A model generated the notes under the pieces. It had not been told where the DNA came from. It saw only the letters and a list, made by a program, of their open reading frames with translations, and searched no databases. Shown piece after piece: positions 35,201 through 44,190 of a stretch of DNA of 63,760 nt. Source of the stretch: Holophagales bacterium UBA5704 (GTDB lineage Bacteria > Acidobacteriota > Thermoanaerobaculia > Multivoradales > UBA5704). A program made the translations under genes and the position numbers. The stretch spans positions 50,613 to 114,372 of the forward strand of contig DIHE01000012.1 in NCBI GenBank assembly GCA_002420005.1. The letters run 5' to 3'. The stretch's first letter is position 1, and each line of letters starts with the position of its first letter.

Positions 35201-35918
35201 GGCCCCGTCCGGCAGGGGCCGCCTCGGCGCGGCGGACCACCTCGCGCGCCACCTCCATCTCCGAGTGGCCGCTCCCCCGCGCCAAGGCTTCGACCTCCTG
35301 GCGGTAGCGGTCCCGCGTGGCGAAATCCATCCCCCCGTAGGCGCCGGCCGGATCGCGCCGCAGCTCCCGCTCGACCCGGCTCACGCTCTCGAAAAACTCC
35401 TTCCAATCGGCGGCGGCGAGCGCGCGCAGGCCGAGCACGGCGCCGGCCACCCGGTCGGCCACCGGCTCGGCCCCGGCGGCCGTCTCCACGCCGATCTCGG
35501 CCGACGTGCGGGCCAGATCCTCCAGCACCTCCAGCCGCAGCAGAGCCGGAAACGCCCAGATCTCGCCGATGGTGAGCACCGTCTCGTCCTGCGCGGCATC
35601 CAGGAACGCGCGCAACCGCTCCACCTCGACCGGCCCTGCCGCCTCCTCCGCGGCACGGCGGGCGAGGCGGGCCACCCGCACCTTCCGCTCCGCATCCAGC
35701 GGGAGCGTGCGCCAGAACCCCGGCGGCAGGTCTTCCTTCACCTGCGCCACCGCGGCCTGGATCACGTACCCGTTGTCGAGCAGCCACTCGGCGGCGCGGG
35801 GGAGACCGGCGTCCTCGGGCCGCGCCGGCCGCGACAACCGCTCGCGGGCGCTCTTGAGCACCCGGGCCGCGGCGGCGAGGCGTTCGGTCGGCGCGGGTCC
35901 GGGAGCGCGGTGTCTCAT
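29237..35918 (-). CDS. ndvB: Cyclic beta-1,2-glucan synthase-like protein (GT84 plus GH94), one frameshift
   Basis: A giant gene of about 2,226 codons. Order: N-terminal helical region; membrane segments at about 276-335; glycosyltransferase core with LTLDADTHLP (about 490) and HRWLRGDWQ (Q/RxxRW type); more membrane segments about 683-730; a glucoamylase-like region (CYMAHHQGMILAALDN); C-terminal glycoside phosphorylase domain (GH94) with the catalytic region GSCDWNDGLNRVG near 1893. ATG 35918 overlaps the universal stress protein stop by 4 bases. Near 31030 the frame changes by one base: upstream coding ends TDRARF and continues as LGRPADRVR in the other frame. NdvB-type enzymes make cyclic glucans for osmoadaptation. 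With the break as written, a protein lacking most of the GH94 domain would result. Confidence 0.83.
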
Positions 35919-36880
35919 GAGGACATCGCGGCGAAACGGGGCGCGGCCACCGCCGCCTCGCTCCTTCCGGCCTCCCGCAGCGGCAGGTCCTGGAAGATCA
36001 GGAGCGGCGTCGTGCCGTGGGCGATCAGCCGGCTCGCCACGCTGCCATAGAGCCACGGCGCGGCACCCGAGGAGCCATGAGCGCTCATCGCCACCAGCGA
36101 CACCCGCTCGTCCACGGCCAGGCGGCGCAGGGCGTCGGCCACGTTGGGCGCGTCGAGCAGCCGGGTGCGCACCGCCACCCCGCTGCCGGCCAACACGGTT
36201 TTCATCTGCTCCAGATAGTCCGCGGCCAGATGCCGGTCCCGCCCGGCGATGTGGCGCGCCAGCTCCCGCTCCTCCGGCGTCACCGGTTCCTGGCCGTCCA
36301 GCTCACGGGTGTCGACGACATGGACGAGCAGCAGCTCGCTCTCCAGCGCCCGCGCAATGGGCGAGGCCATCCCGAGAGCCCAGCGGGCGCGCTGCGAGCC
36401 GTCGAACGGCACCAGGATCCGTTCATGGCGCGCCTCGCCCGGACCCGCTCCCCGGTCCTCCGAGGCGCGGACGATGAGCACCGAGACACCGGCCTCCGAG
36501 ATCACCTTCTGCGCGGTGCCACCGAGAGGGAACTGGCTGTGTCCACCGGAGCCATGCGTCGCCAGGACCAGCAGATCGGCGAGCCGCTCCCGCGAGGCCT
36601 TGAGGATCTCCTCCGCCGCCCGGCCTTCGGCGAGAGCCGTGACCACGCGCCGCCCGCCCTCGCGCAACCGTCCGGCGAGCCGTTCGAGATACGAGCCCGC
36701 CTCGGCCCGGTGCAGCCGCCACGACACCGAGTCCGCAAAGCCCCCCGTCCCGGTCTCGGGCTCCTGCACCCGCAAGAGGAGAATCTCGGCATTGAACGTC
36801 CGGGCCAGGGCGGCCGCCTGGCCCAGGGCCTGCTCGGCCAAGGGGGAACCATCCACGGGGACGAGAATCCGCTGGATCAT
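35915..36880 (-). CDS. Tandem universal stress protein (two UspA domains)
   Basis: A 321-residue protein with two Usp domains. Domain 1 (about 1-140) opens MIQRILVPVDGSPLAEQAL and carries the ATP-binding pattern LATHGSGGHSQFPLGGTAQ. Domain 2 (about 155-300) opens RILVPFDGSQRARWALGMA and carries MSAHGSSGAAPWLYGSVAS. Both keep the G-2x-G-9x-G-S/T type loop. ATG 36880 follows AAGGAGGTCTCCG. It is translationally coupled to the glucan synthase-like gene, which fits an osmotic or starvation stress unit. Confidence 0.9.
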   Translation of the reverse strand: MIQRILVPVDGSPLAEQALGQAAALARTFNAEILLLRVQEPETGTGGFADSVSWRLHRAEAGSYLERLAGRLREGGRRVVTALAEGRAAEEILKASRERLADLLVLATHGSGGHSQFPLGGTAQKVISEAGVSVLIVRASEDRGAGPGEARHERILVPFDGSQRARWALGMASPIARALESELLLVHVVDTRELDGQEPVTPEERELARHIAGRDRHLAADYLEQMKTVLAGSGVAVRTRLLDAPNVADALRRLAVDERVSLVAMSAHGSSGAAPWLYGSVASRLIAHGTTPLLIFQDLPLREAGRSEAAVAAPRFAAMSS

Positions 36881-37109
36881 CGGAGACCTCCTTGCGACCG
36901 GCTTGTCCGGCTTGTCAGGTTGCGGGACCATGGTCCCGGGCGAGATGAGCTTCGAAAAACCGGGAGGAATGCTCGACGGGTGGGGACCGACACCGGCGCG
37001 GATGGGGTGAGGGGCTCACCCGCGGAGTGTTTTCGGGATCATCTTAGCACGGAAACGGGAAGGCGGGCCGCGACGCCCGGCCGCCACTTCGCGAGCCGGC
37101 GGTGTGTCC

Positions 37110-37138
37110 GGCGCCGCTTCGAGCCTCGAAGCGGCGCC
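37110..37138 (-). terminator. Strong hairpin downstream of the 37150-37716 gene
   Basis: A perfect stem GGCGCCGCTTCGA and TCGAAGCGGCGCC (13 bp, 3-base loop) just past the stop of the minus-strand secreted-protein gene. There is no clear T-run, but the position fits transcript end. Confidence 0.5.
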
Positions 37139-37149
37139 GCAGCTCGACC

Positions 37150-37716
37150 TTACGGAAGGCAACCCGCCGTTTCGTCATCCGCCACGATCTGGGCTCTTCC
37201 GGTCGTCGCGTCCACCTCGACCTGCACCTCCTTGGTGTCGGTGAGCACGTCGACCAGATAGAAGGGCGGGACCCTGCCGTCGGCGTGGAGCTTGATCGCC
37301 CTCACCATGCCTTTGACCAGCTCGTTGGCCACGTTTCCGGCCGCCGCCGGGCCGAGCTGTGCCACCGGCTCCAGGAAGATGTGCGGGAGGAAGCCGATGA
37401 CACACGCCTTGCACCGGTACTTCCAGCGGCAGATGTTGGTGTTGCCGATCTCGACGTGGTAGATCTGGAATCTGGGGCCGTCGTCGGAGTAGTTCGAGGC
37501 GAAGGCATCCCACCTATCCTCGCACTGGGTGTCCGCATACTCCGCCGCCTGGGTGACGGTCGGCGTATCGACGTCGTCGCACATGTAGGTATAGGGTGCC
37601 TGCCCGGTGAAAAAGGTCCAGATGTGCTCATCGTCTCCGTGGCACCATTGGTCCGCCCGGGCCGCGGCCGGGGCAAGAAGCAGGGCAAGCGCGAGCACTT
37701 TCGACAGGTTTTTCAT
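37150..37716 (-). CDS. Secreted cysteine-containing protein of unknown function
   Basis: A 188-residue protein with a signal peptide (residues 1-21, ending AAARA). The mature part has six to seven cysteines (WCHGDD, YMCDDVD, QCEDRWD, ICRWKYRCKAC, and a final GCLP), likely disulfide-bonded. The C-terminal third, VLTDTKEVQVEVDATTGRA, resembles the last strands of PepSY domains, but only weakly. It is divergent from the next gene (218 bp between starts). No function assigned. Confidence 0.72.
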   Translation of the reverse strand: MKNLSKVLALALLLAPAAARADQWCHGDDEHIWTFFTGQAPYTYMCDDVDTPTVTQAAEYADTQCEDRWDAFASNYSDDGPRFQIYHVEIGNTNICRWKYRCKACVIGFLPHIFLEPVAQLGPAAAGNVANELVKGMVRAIKLHADGRVPPFYLVDVLTDTKEVQVEVDATTGRAQIVADDETAGCLP

Positions 37717-37934
37717 GACAGCCTCCTTTGGATCGCGTGGTGAAGGTGCCGGCTCCGGCGCCGCGGCGGCGGCGCCCCGGGAGCGGCCTTACCCATCCCC
37801 TGCGGAAAGCGGCGTCCGACTCCCTCAACACTGTTTGGAAGCACCATCCGGATGAGATCCTGAGGGAGTCTTGCCGCCGATTTCGCAGGAGAGGGTGGAC
37901 TGTTCGCCACCTCAAGGGACCGGAGGAGGAATCA

Positions 37935-38798
37935 ATGGCTTCGACCTCGAAACCGCCGCATGTCTCGCCCTGCACGTTCTTCCTGCTCGCCGCGGCCCTG
38001 GCCCTGGCGGGCGACCCGGGCGCCGCGCTGGAGCTGAGGCTCGATCCCGGAAGCCCGGCAGGGGGCGCGGTGGAGCTCGCCGTCGGGGACCATCTCCTGC
38101 TGGGAGCCTCGGGGCTCGCGCCGGGGGGCTCGGCGGACCTCCGGCTGCGCGATCCCGAGGGACGGCTCGTCGCCGAAGCCCGGGTGCGCGCCGACGACCA
38201 GGGGCAGGTGGCGCCGGAGCTCCTCTGGCGGCGCACGGGAATCCTGGGCTGTGATTGCCGGGAGAAGGCAAATCCCGCCGCCGCCTTCCTTACGTTCGAA
38301 GAGGCGGAGCAGGCTCTCGCCGGCACGCAATGGTCCGCCGAGCTGGCCGATGCCGGCGGCGGTCAGGTCCTCGCGAGCCGGCCGCTCCGCCTGGAACGGG
38401 CCACCGGGGTGCAGGTCTACTTCAGCGACGCCGACGGCTGCCCGCGGCATCGGCTGGAGCCGGACGAGGACGTCTATCTGAGCTTCCGCGGCCCCAAGGT
38501 GCCGCCGGATGCCACCGTCCTCCTGGTGGCGGATCGTCCCACCTGGGAAGAGCCGCTGCCGCTCCTTGACGTCCGCCCGGCCGCCTCCCCCTCCGGCACG
38601 GTGATCGACGGCCTCGCGAGCCCCCTCTCGACCGTCCTCCTCTGGGCCGGCGATCCCACCGGCCGGCGCAGCGGGTACTACGCGGCGGTGGTGCGCACGG
38701 AGAAGGAGCACGTCCTCTCCCACCACGGGATCGGCATCCCGAAGTCGGTCGAGGAGGGAATCGTCATCCGCGATTGGGGCTGCAGGGTGGCGCACTGA
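37935..38798 (+). CDS. Secreted protein of unknown function
   Basis: A 287-residue protein with a signal peptide ending LAGDPGAALE. It appears beta-rich; a segment (LLLGASGLAPGGSADLRLRD) resembles Ig-like folds, and the centre contains GCDCREK. The C-terminus ends IVIRDWGCRVAH. No catalytic motif recognised. ATG 37935 follows GGAGGAGGAATCA. Convergent with the kinase gene, 2 bases between stops. Confidence 0.7.
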   Translation: MASTSKPPHVSPCTFFLLAAALALAGDPGAALELRLDPGSPAGGAVELAVGDHLLLGASGLAPGGSADLRLRDPEGRLVAEARVRADDQGQVAPELLWRRTGILGCDCREKANPAAAFLTFEEAEQALAGTQWSAELADAGGGQVLASRPLRLERATGVQVYFSDADGCPRHRLEPDEDVYLSFRGPKVPPDATVLLVADRPTWEEPLPLLDVRPAASPSGTVIDGLASPLSTVLLWAGDPTGRRSGYYAAVVRTEKEHVLSHHGIGIPKSVEEGIVIRDWGCRVAH

Positions 38799-38800
38799 AT

Positions 38801-41407
38801 CTACGGCGGTGCGGACGCCTTCCGGCCCGCCGCCCGCAGGCAGAGCTCGAGCTCGCTGCGCGCCTCGGCGATCCGCCGATGGCCGGCGGGGAGCGCTGCT
38901 TCGCGGAGCGCCACGGCACGGCGCAGCAGCGGCTCCGCCTCGGAGAAACGGCCGGCCTCGGCCAGCAACCGGCCGAGCGGCAGGAGGGCGAAGGCGAGAG
39001 CCGGATCGCGGTCCCCGAGGGCTTTTTCCTGCAGGCGCAGACCCTCGCGCAGCAAGCTCTCCGCCTCGTTGCGCCGGCCCCGGTCGCGGACCACGGCAGA
39101 CAGCTGGAGAAGGGTGCGCGCGATCTCGACGTCCTCGGGTCCGAGAAGGCGGCGCTGCAGGGCGAGCGCCTGCCGGCCGAGAAGCTCGGCTTTCGCGAGA
39201 TCGCCACGGGCGGATTCCACCCGCGCCAGCAGCGACAAAGCCTCGGCGACCCGGGCGTGCTCCTCGCCGAACGTCCCCCGGTAGATGGCGAGCGCCTCCT
39301 CCAGGCACCGCCGGGCGCGCCCGAGATCGCCGCTCTGCCGGGCCACCGTGGCCAGATTGAGCAAAGCCGTCGCCACGTGGGGATGGTGGTCTCCGAGCAC
39401 CTTGCGGCGCAGCGCAACCGTACGTTCCAGGAGGGCCAGGGCGCCGGCGGAGTCTCCACGGCCGTACTTGACGGAGGCGAGGTCGTTGAGCACGGTGAGC
39501 GACGCCGGATGGTCTTCGCCCAGCAAGGCACGGCGCAGGGCGAGAACCGCCGCCAGCTCCGCCTCGGCCTCGGCCAGGCGATCCGTCTGGTAGAAGAGCT
39601 GGGCGCGGGCATGGCGGACCTCGGCCACCGGCAGCGACCGCTCGCCGAACGCGCGGCGTCGGATGGCGAGCGACTCCGCGAGCAACCGCTCCGCCTCCCG
39701 GGCGTTGTCCCGGCCGAGCTCGACCGAGGCGAGACGGTAGAGGGTGGCCGCGCGATCCGGGGCGTCCGCCGGCAGGGCGCGGGTCTGCAGGTCGAGCGCC
39801 TGCCGGAGCTCCCGCGCCGCGGTCTCGTAGTCGCGGCGGTCGTCATGGAGCTGGGCGAGATCGACCAGGGCGCGCGCCACCCCGGCCGGATCTCCTCCGG
39901 CCTTGTGCCGCAGCTCCAGAGCCCGCGTGAGCAGCCTCTCCGCCTCCGCATAGTGGCCGAGCTGGCGGTAGACACGGCCGATGGTCGTGGCGAGCGTCGC
40001 CTGCACCTCGGGGCCTCCCCCGCCACCGCGCCCGGCGAGCAGGTCGCGCGCCCCCTGATCGAGGATCTCCCGCGCCGTCGGCTCGGCACCGCGCGCCACG
40101 CCGGGATCGACCGCCTCGAACAGGCCGACGAGGAAACCGGCGACCTGCTCGGTGCGCGCCTGTTCGAGCTGCGCCCGGCGCATCTGGACGCTCGTCGAAA
40201 CGAGGCCTGCGACGAGAGCGAGAAGGACCAGCCCGGCGGCGGCGACCGCGGCGCGGTGGCGGGCCACGAAGCGCCCGGCCCGGTAGAGGGCGGCATCGCG
40301 CCGCGCCTCGATCGGCCGCCCGGCGAGATGCCGCCGCACGTCGTCCGCCAGCTGCTCGACCGAGGCATAGCGGCGGTGGGGTTCCTTCCGCAAGGCTTTG
40401 GCGACGATCGTATCGAGATCGCCACGCAGCCGCCGCCGCAAACGGGCCGGGCTGGTCCGCCGTGCCGCCGCCACTCCTTCGCCGCCGGCTGCGTCGCTCA
40501 CCCGGGGAGGGATCTGCTCGCAGATCCGCCGCTCGACCTCCGCCGCGCGGAGCCCCTCGACCGCGAGCGGCGGCCGGCCGGCGAGGAGCACGAAAAGAAG
40601 GGCACCGAGCGAATAGAGATCGGTCGCGGTGGTCAGCGTCTCCCCCGCCACCTGCTCGGGGCTGGCGAAGTCCGGGGTCAGCAGGCGCTCCCCGGGCTGC
40701 GTCAGCCCCACCCGGCCCACTTCGAGGACCTTGGCGATCCCGAAGTCGAGCAGCTTGGGCACCCCCTGGGCGGAGACCAGGATGTTCGACGGCTTGACGT
40801 CGCGGTGGATGACCAGCCGGCGGTGCGCGTAGGCGACCGCTTCGCAGACTCCGAGGAACAGCTCGAGACGCTCGGCCACGGTGAGCCCCAGCCGGTCGCA
40901 GTGGCGGTCGATCGGCTCGCCCTGGATGAGCTCCAGCACGAAGTAGGGCGTGCCGTCCTCTCCGGTGCCGGCGTCGAAGACCCGTGCGATGTTGGGGTGA
41001 TCGAGCGTCGCGAGGATGCGGCGCTCCTCGATCAGCCGCTCGCGGTCCCGCCGGGAGGCGAAGCGCCGGTCGACCATCTTGAGCGCGACTTGCAGGGGAA
41101 AGCCCTCGTCCTCCCGGGTGGCGAGATAGACCGTGCCGAGGCCGCCGCGGCCGATCTCCCCGAGCAGCCGGTAGGGACCGATACGGCCGGCCGGCGCACC
41201 CTCCAGCCAGCCGGCGGCTCGATCGACGAGGGTGGCGAGGGGATCCTCCGGCCCCGGCTCCGCCGCCTCCGCCAGCAACGCGGCGAGCTCGCCGCCGAGG
41301 TCCGGGTCTTCCGCGCTCAGATCGGCCACCAGCCGTTGCGCCTCGGCGGGCGAGGCCAGAGCGCGGTCGAACTCCTCGGCGAGGCGCCGCCAGCGCCCGG
41401 AATCCAT
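38801..41407 (-). CDS. Serine/threonine protein kinase with TPR repeats (Pkn type)
   Basis: An 868-residue membrane kinase. Residues 1-75 are an N-terminal helical part. The kinase domain (about 78-345) has the glycine loop GEIGRGGLGTVY (83-94), Lys110 (VALKMVD), HRD at 201-203 (VIHRDVKPSNI) and DFG at 221-223, all intact. Residues about 375-400 form one membrane segment (AVAAAGLVLLALVAGLV). The remaining 450 residues are TPR-like repeats (AEAERLLTRALELR, with repeats about every 42 residues). Its start overlaps the stop of the ECF sigma gene by one base. In this arrangement, common in Acidobacteriota and Planctomycetota, the kinase and sigma are thought to act together. Substrates unknown. 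Confidence 0.93.
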   Translation of the reverse strand: MDSGRWRRLAEEFDRALASPAEAQRLVADLSAEDPDLGGELAALLAEAAEPGPEDPLATLVDRAAGWLEGAPAGRIGPYRLLGEIGRGGLGTVYLATREDEGFPLQVALKMVDRRFASRRDRERLIEERRILATLDHPNIARVFDAGTGEDGTPYFVLELIQGEPIDRHCDRLGLTVAERLELFLGVCEAVAYAHRRLVIHRDVKPSNILVSAQGVPKLLDFGIAKVLEVGRVGLTQPGERLLTPDFASPEQVAGETLTTATDLYSLGALLFVLLAGRPPLAVEGLRAAEVERRICEQIPPRVSDAAGGEGVAAARRTSPARLRRRLRGDLDTIVAKALRKEPHRRYASVEQLADDVRRHLAGRPIEARRDAALYRAGRFVARHRAAVAAAGLVLLALVAGLVSTSVQMRRAQLEQARTEQVAGFLVGLFEAVDPGVARGAEPTAREILDQGARDLLAGRGGGGGPEVQATLATTIGRVYRQLGHYAEAERLLTRALELRHKAGGDPAGVARALVDLAQLHDDRRDYETAARELRQALDLQTRALPADAPDRAATLYRLASVELGRDNAREAERLLAESLAIRRRAFGERSLPVAEVRHARAQLFYQTDRLAEAEAELAAVLALRRALLGEDHPASLTVLNDLASVKYGRGDSAGALALLERTVALRRKVLGDHHPHVATALLNLATVARQSGDLGRARRCLEEALAIYRGTFGEEHARVAEALSLLARVESARGDLAKAELLGRQALALQRRLLGPEDVEIARTLLQLSAVVRDRGRRNEAESLLREGLRLQEKALGDRDPALAFALLPLGRLLAEAGRFSEAEPLLRRAVALREAALPAGHRRIAEARSELELCLRAAGRKASAPP

Positions 41408-42006
41408 CAGGCGCCGCGACGGAGCTGGCGCGAGAGCCAGGCTCGGGCCAACTTCAGGTCGCGCTCCACCGTGGCGTGCGAGAAGCCGAGGTGCCGGCTC
41501 GTCTCTTCGATCGTCATGCCGGCGAAATAGCGCAGCTCGACCACCTCCGCCCGCCGGGCGTCGAGCTCCGCGAGCCGCGTCAAAGCCTGGTCGAGCGCGA
41601 GGAAGTCCGCCTCCGTCTCCGGTTCCCCGGCGCTCACCGCCCCCAGGAGATCGGGCGCGAGATCGACCGGACGCACGCCGCCGCCGCGCTTCTCGGCCTG
41701 GCGCCGCCGCGCCTCGTCGACCAGGACCTGGCGCATGACCCGGGCCGCGATGGCGAAGAAATGGCTGCTGTTCTCCCAGGAGACGTCGGTGCCGGCGAGG
41801 CGGACATACGCTTCATGGACCAGAGCGGTGGCCTGGAGGGTCCACTGCCCCGCATCGCGCCGCAACTGGGCCCGGGCGAGGCCGCGCAATTCGTCATAGA
41901 CGAGAGGCACCAGCCGGTCGAACGCCGCCCGGTCCCCCTGCTGCCAGGCATGCAGAAGGCCGGTCACGTCCGACCGTGCAGCCGCAGGGGGATCGCCGGG
42001 AAGCAT
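41407..42006 (-). CDS. ECF RNA polymerase sigma factor (kinase-linked type, TIGR02999-like)
   Basis: A 199-residue sigma factor. Region 2: FDRLVPLVYDELRGLARAQL, ALVHEAYVRLAG and HFFAIAARVMRQVLVDEAR. Region 4: LDARRAEVVELRYFAGMTIEETSRHLG, quoted as two motifs (AEVVELRYFAGM and IEETSRHLGFSHATVERD). These are the hallmarks of the sigma group paired with TPR kinases. First gene of the sigma-kinase operon, with a candidate promoter at 42032-42060. Confidence 0.92.
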   Translation of the reverse strand: MLPGDPPAAARSDVTGLLHAWQQGDRAAFDRLVPLVYDELRGLARAQLRRDAGQWTLQATALVHEAYVRLAGTDVSWENSSHFFAIAARVMRQVLVDEARRRQAEKRGGGVRPVDLAPDLLGAVSAGEPETEADFLALDQALTRLAELDARRAEVVELRYFAGMTIEETSRHLGFSHATVERDLKLARAWLSRQLRRGA

Positions 42007-42031
42007 GAACGGGCAAGGTCTCCTCGCGCGC

Positions 42032-42060
42032 AGTATGCCACTTCACCCGCCGGGCCTCAA
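42032..42060 (-). promoter_or_regulatory. Candidate promoter of the sigma-kinase operon
   Basis: Read on the minus strand: TTGAGG (42060-42055), 17-base spacer, CATACT (42037-42032), 26 bases ahead of the sigma start. Four of six matches in each box with ideal spacing. Confidence 0.5.
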
Positions 42061-42070
42061 GGCGCGGGCC

Positions 42071-42100
42071 GTGACACCCGGCCTCCCGCCTGCGTAGACT
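42071..42100 (+). promoter_or_regulatory. Candidate promoter of the BNR-repeat gene
   Basis: GTGACA (42071-42076), 18-base spacer, TAGACT (42095-42100), 29 bases before ATG 42129. It is back-to-back with the sigma-kinase promoter. Confidence 0.45.
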
Positions 42101-42128
42101 CTGCAGGCAACCTGGAGGAGCCCCCGGC

Positions 42129-44165
42129 ATGGCACACCATCTCGCCCCCCTACGTTTCCCGATTCTGTGGACCGCCCTCGCAGCTCTCGGCCTGGCCGCG
42201 GCTCCCGCCCCGGCGGTCGAAGGCCGCTGGACACCGGTCGGCCCCCCGGGCGGCGGGCCGCGGTTGATCGCATCCGACCCGTTGTCCGCCAACCGGCTCT
42301 ATGCCGCCTTTCCCTCGGGTCCGTTCGGGACCCTCGACACCTTGCTCCTGCGCTCGGAGGATGCCGGTGCCACCTGGCAGGAGGCCAACCAGGGTCTCGA
42401 GGGGCGGCGCATCATCTCCCTCGCCGCCGATGCTACACATCCCGGGCGGCTCTACGCCGTGGCGGCCGTCCAGGGGTGCTTCAGCGACGATCCCGGCGGG
42501 GTCTACCGCAGCGACGACCGGGGAGCGCACTGGCGGCTCCTCACCGCCGCCGCCGACCTGGGAGGCACCTCCTGCGCGCAGGGGCTGGTGGTGCTGTCCG
42601 ACGCCGTCCTCGTCGGCACCGGCGAGGGCGTCGCCCGGTCCACCGACGGCGGCAGCACCTGGCAGATCCTCCCCCTCTCCCCCGCCCCGGATTCCGTGCA
42701 CACCCTGGTGAGCGATCCGCGCAATGACCGGGTGGTGTATGCAGCGGGCTGGCAGGCCCGTTTCAAAAGCCTCGACGGAGGCCTGACCTGGACCTGGATC
42801 GACGACCCCGCCTCCCGCCTGGGAGAGTGGGTGAAGGCCTTCGCCCTGTCTCCCGCCGATCCGGAGACCCTGTACGCCTACGCCGGGGATCACTCCCTCT
42901 GGCGGTCCACGGACGGCGGCGCCCACTGGGGAGAGGAGAGGGTCTCTCCAACCGGACGCCTCCTGGAGAGCGTCTCGCTGCTGGCGGATCCCCGCGACCC
43001 CGAGACTCTGTACTTCGGTACGGACGACGGTCTCTGGGTGAGCCGCAACGGAGGCCTTTCGTTTCGCCGGCTGCGCCGGGGCCTGCCGGACATGTCGATC
43101 GGGCGCACCGCGTTTCCGGCGGTGACCGGTCTGGCGGCCGACACCGCGGGGCGCATCCACCTCGCCACCGGCACCGGCCTGTGGACGAGCGCGGACTCCG
43201 GGCTCCACTGGACGGCGGCGCCCTTGCAAGGCGTCCATGCCAACGTCGTCCGCTTCCTGCGGTTCGATCCCTTCCGCCCCGGGCGGATCCTGTTCACCAG
43301 TTTCGACACGCTCTACGCATCCGGCAATGGAGGAGACACCTGGTCCCCGCTGCCTTCGCCACCCGGAGGTGCCCTCCAGGCCCTCGAGCTCGATCCTTTC
43401 CGGCGCAACCGCATCGTGGCCCTCACCCAGCAGCTCGACGCCGACTTCCAGCCGCTCCTGTCGCTCACCGAGAGCCGCGACGGCGGACGCCACTGGGACG
43501 CCCCGGTCGCCGTTCCGCAGGCCCATGCCACCGCGCTGGCGATCCCGGCGCCGGACACCGTGCTCGTGGCGGTGGGCAACCGGATCCTCCGGCGCCAAGG
43601 GGGCTCCTGGCATGTCCGCCTGCGGGTCCAACCGGAAGATGATCGGGGCTGGTTCGACTTCTCCCGCATCCTGGCCGATCCGTCGCGGCCGGGAACCTTG
43701 CTGGCCTTGGGGCTCGACCACCATCTGCACGCCGGCGCCGCCCCGAAGATCTACCGGAGCCTCGACGCCGGCTTGCATTGGAGCTTCTGGGAGGAGGGAG
43801 GCCCGGCCGTGTTCGACGCCACCCGCTCCGGCCGGGCGTACTTCGCCGACGGCGCCGACATCTACCGCCGCCGGATCGACGAAGGCACGGCGCAACGGAT
43901 CGGCGGCCTGCGCCCGGCCGAGTGGCTGCGCCACCTGCTGGCCGACCCGCGCGACCCGCAAACCTTCTACATCTCCACGTACGGCCGCGGGGTCCTGGTG
44001 AGCCACGACCGGGCCCGGACCTGGTCTCCCGCCGCCCCGGGCCTGCCGCTCGGCGGCGAGATCCCGGTCCTGGACCTCCAGCAGGACCCCCGGGCGCCAC
44101 GGCATCTCTACGCCACGCCGTACGCCGGAGGGCTCTACCGGCTGGAGCTTGCAGCCGGCGAATGA
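42129..44165 (+). CDS. Secreted BNR/Asp-box repeat beta-propeller protein
   Basis: A 678-residue protein with a signal peptide (ending APAPAVEG). At least nine Asp-box-like motifs recur through the chain: SEDAGATW, SDDRGAHW, STDGGSTW, SLDGGLTW, STDGGAHW, SRNGGLSF, SADSGLHW, SGNGGDTW, SRDGGRHW and SLDAGLHW. Interleaved blocks (AFALSPADPETLYAYAG; LLADPRDPETLYFGT) are those of YVTN/BNR repeat propellers related to sialidases and Vps10 beta-propellers. Sialidase catalytic residues (RIP, nucleophile Tyr) are not evident, so a binding role is more likely than glycosidase activity. Convergent with the M14 peptidase gene. Confidence 0.85.
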   Translation: MAHHLAPLRFPILWTALAALGLAAAPAPAVEGRWTPVGPPGGGPRLIASDPLSANRLYAAFPSGPFGTLDTLLLRSEDAGATWQEANQGLEGRRIISLAADATHPGRLYAVAAVQGCFSDDPGGVYRSDDRGAHWRLLTAAADLGGTSCAQGLVVLSDAVLVGTGEGVARSTDGGSTWQILPLSPAPDSVHTLVSDPRNDRVVYAAGWQARFKSLDGGLTWTWIDDPASRLGEWVKAFALSPADPETLYAYAGDHSLWRSTDGGAHWGEERVSPTGRLLESVSLLADPRDPETLYFGTDDGLWVSRNGGLSFRRLRRGLPDMSIGRTAFPAVTGLAADTAGRIHLATGTGLWTSADSGLHWTAAPLQGVHANVVRFLRFDPFRPGRILFTSFDTLYASGNGGDTWSPLPSPPGGALQALELDPFRRNRIVALTQQLDADFQPLLSLTESRDGGRHWDAPVAVPQAHATALAIPAPDTVLVAVGNRILRRQGGSWHVRLRVQPEDDRGWFDFSRILADPSRPGTLLALGLDHHLHAGAAPKIYRSLDAGLHWSFWEEGGPAVFDATRSGRAYFADGADIYRRRIDEGTAQRIGGLRPAEWLRHLLADPRDPQTFYISTYGRGVLVSHDRARTWSPAAPGLPLGGEIPVLDLQQDPRAPRHLYATPYAGGLYRLELAAGE

Positions 44166-44190
44166 GCGGGGGCTCGTCGGCACGTCCCGG

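Noticed and set aside
31209..36050. 1,613-residue open frame opposite the glucan synthase-like gene
   Set aside because: Long antisense frames are common in such GC-rich DNA; its translation is compositionally biased (Arg/Gln/Pro) and has no homology-like motif, while the other strand encodes a clear enzyme.
36910..36935. TGTCAG at 36911 and another near 52887 as further ECF promoters
   Set aside because: No CGAAG 17 bases downstream; the first lies in the leader of a gene on the other strand, the second at the end of a minus-strand gene.
42129..44165. Sialidase call for the BNR protein
   Set aside because: Asp-box repeats are present but the catalytic Arg triad and Tyr/Glu pattern could not be placed; repeat-binding protein is safer.
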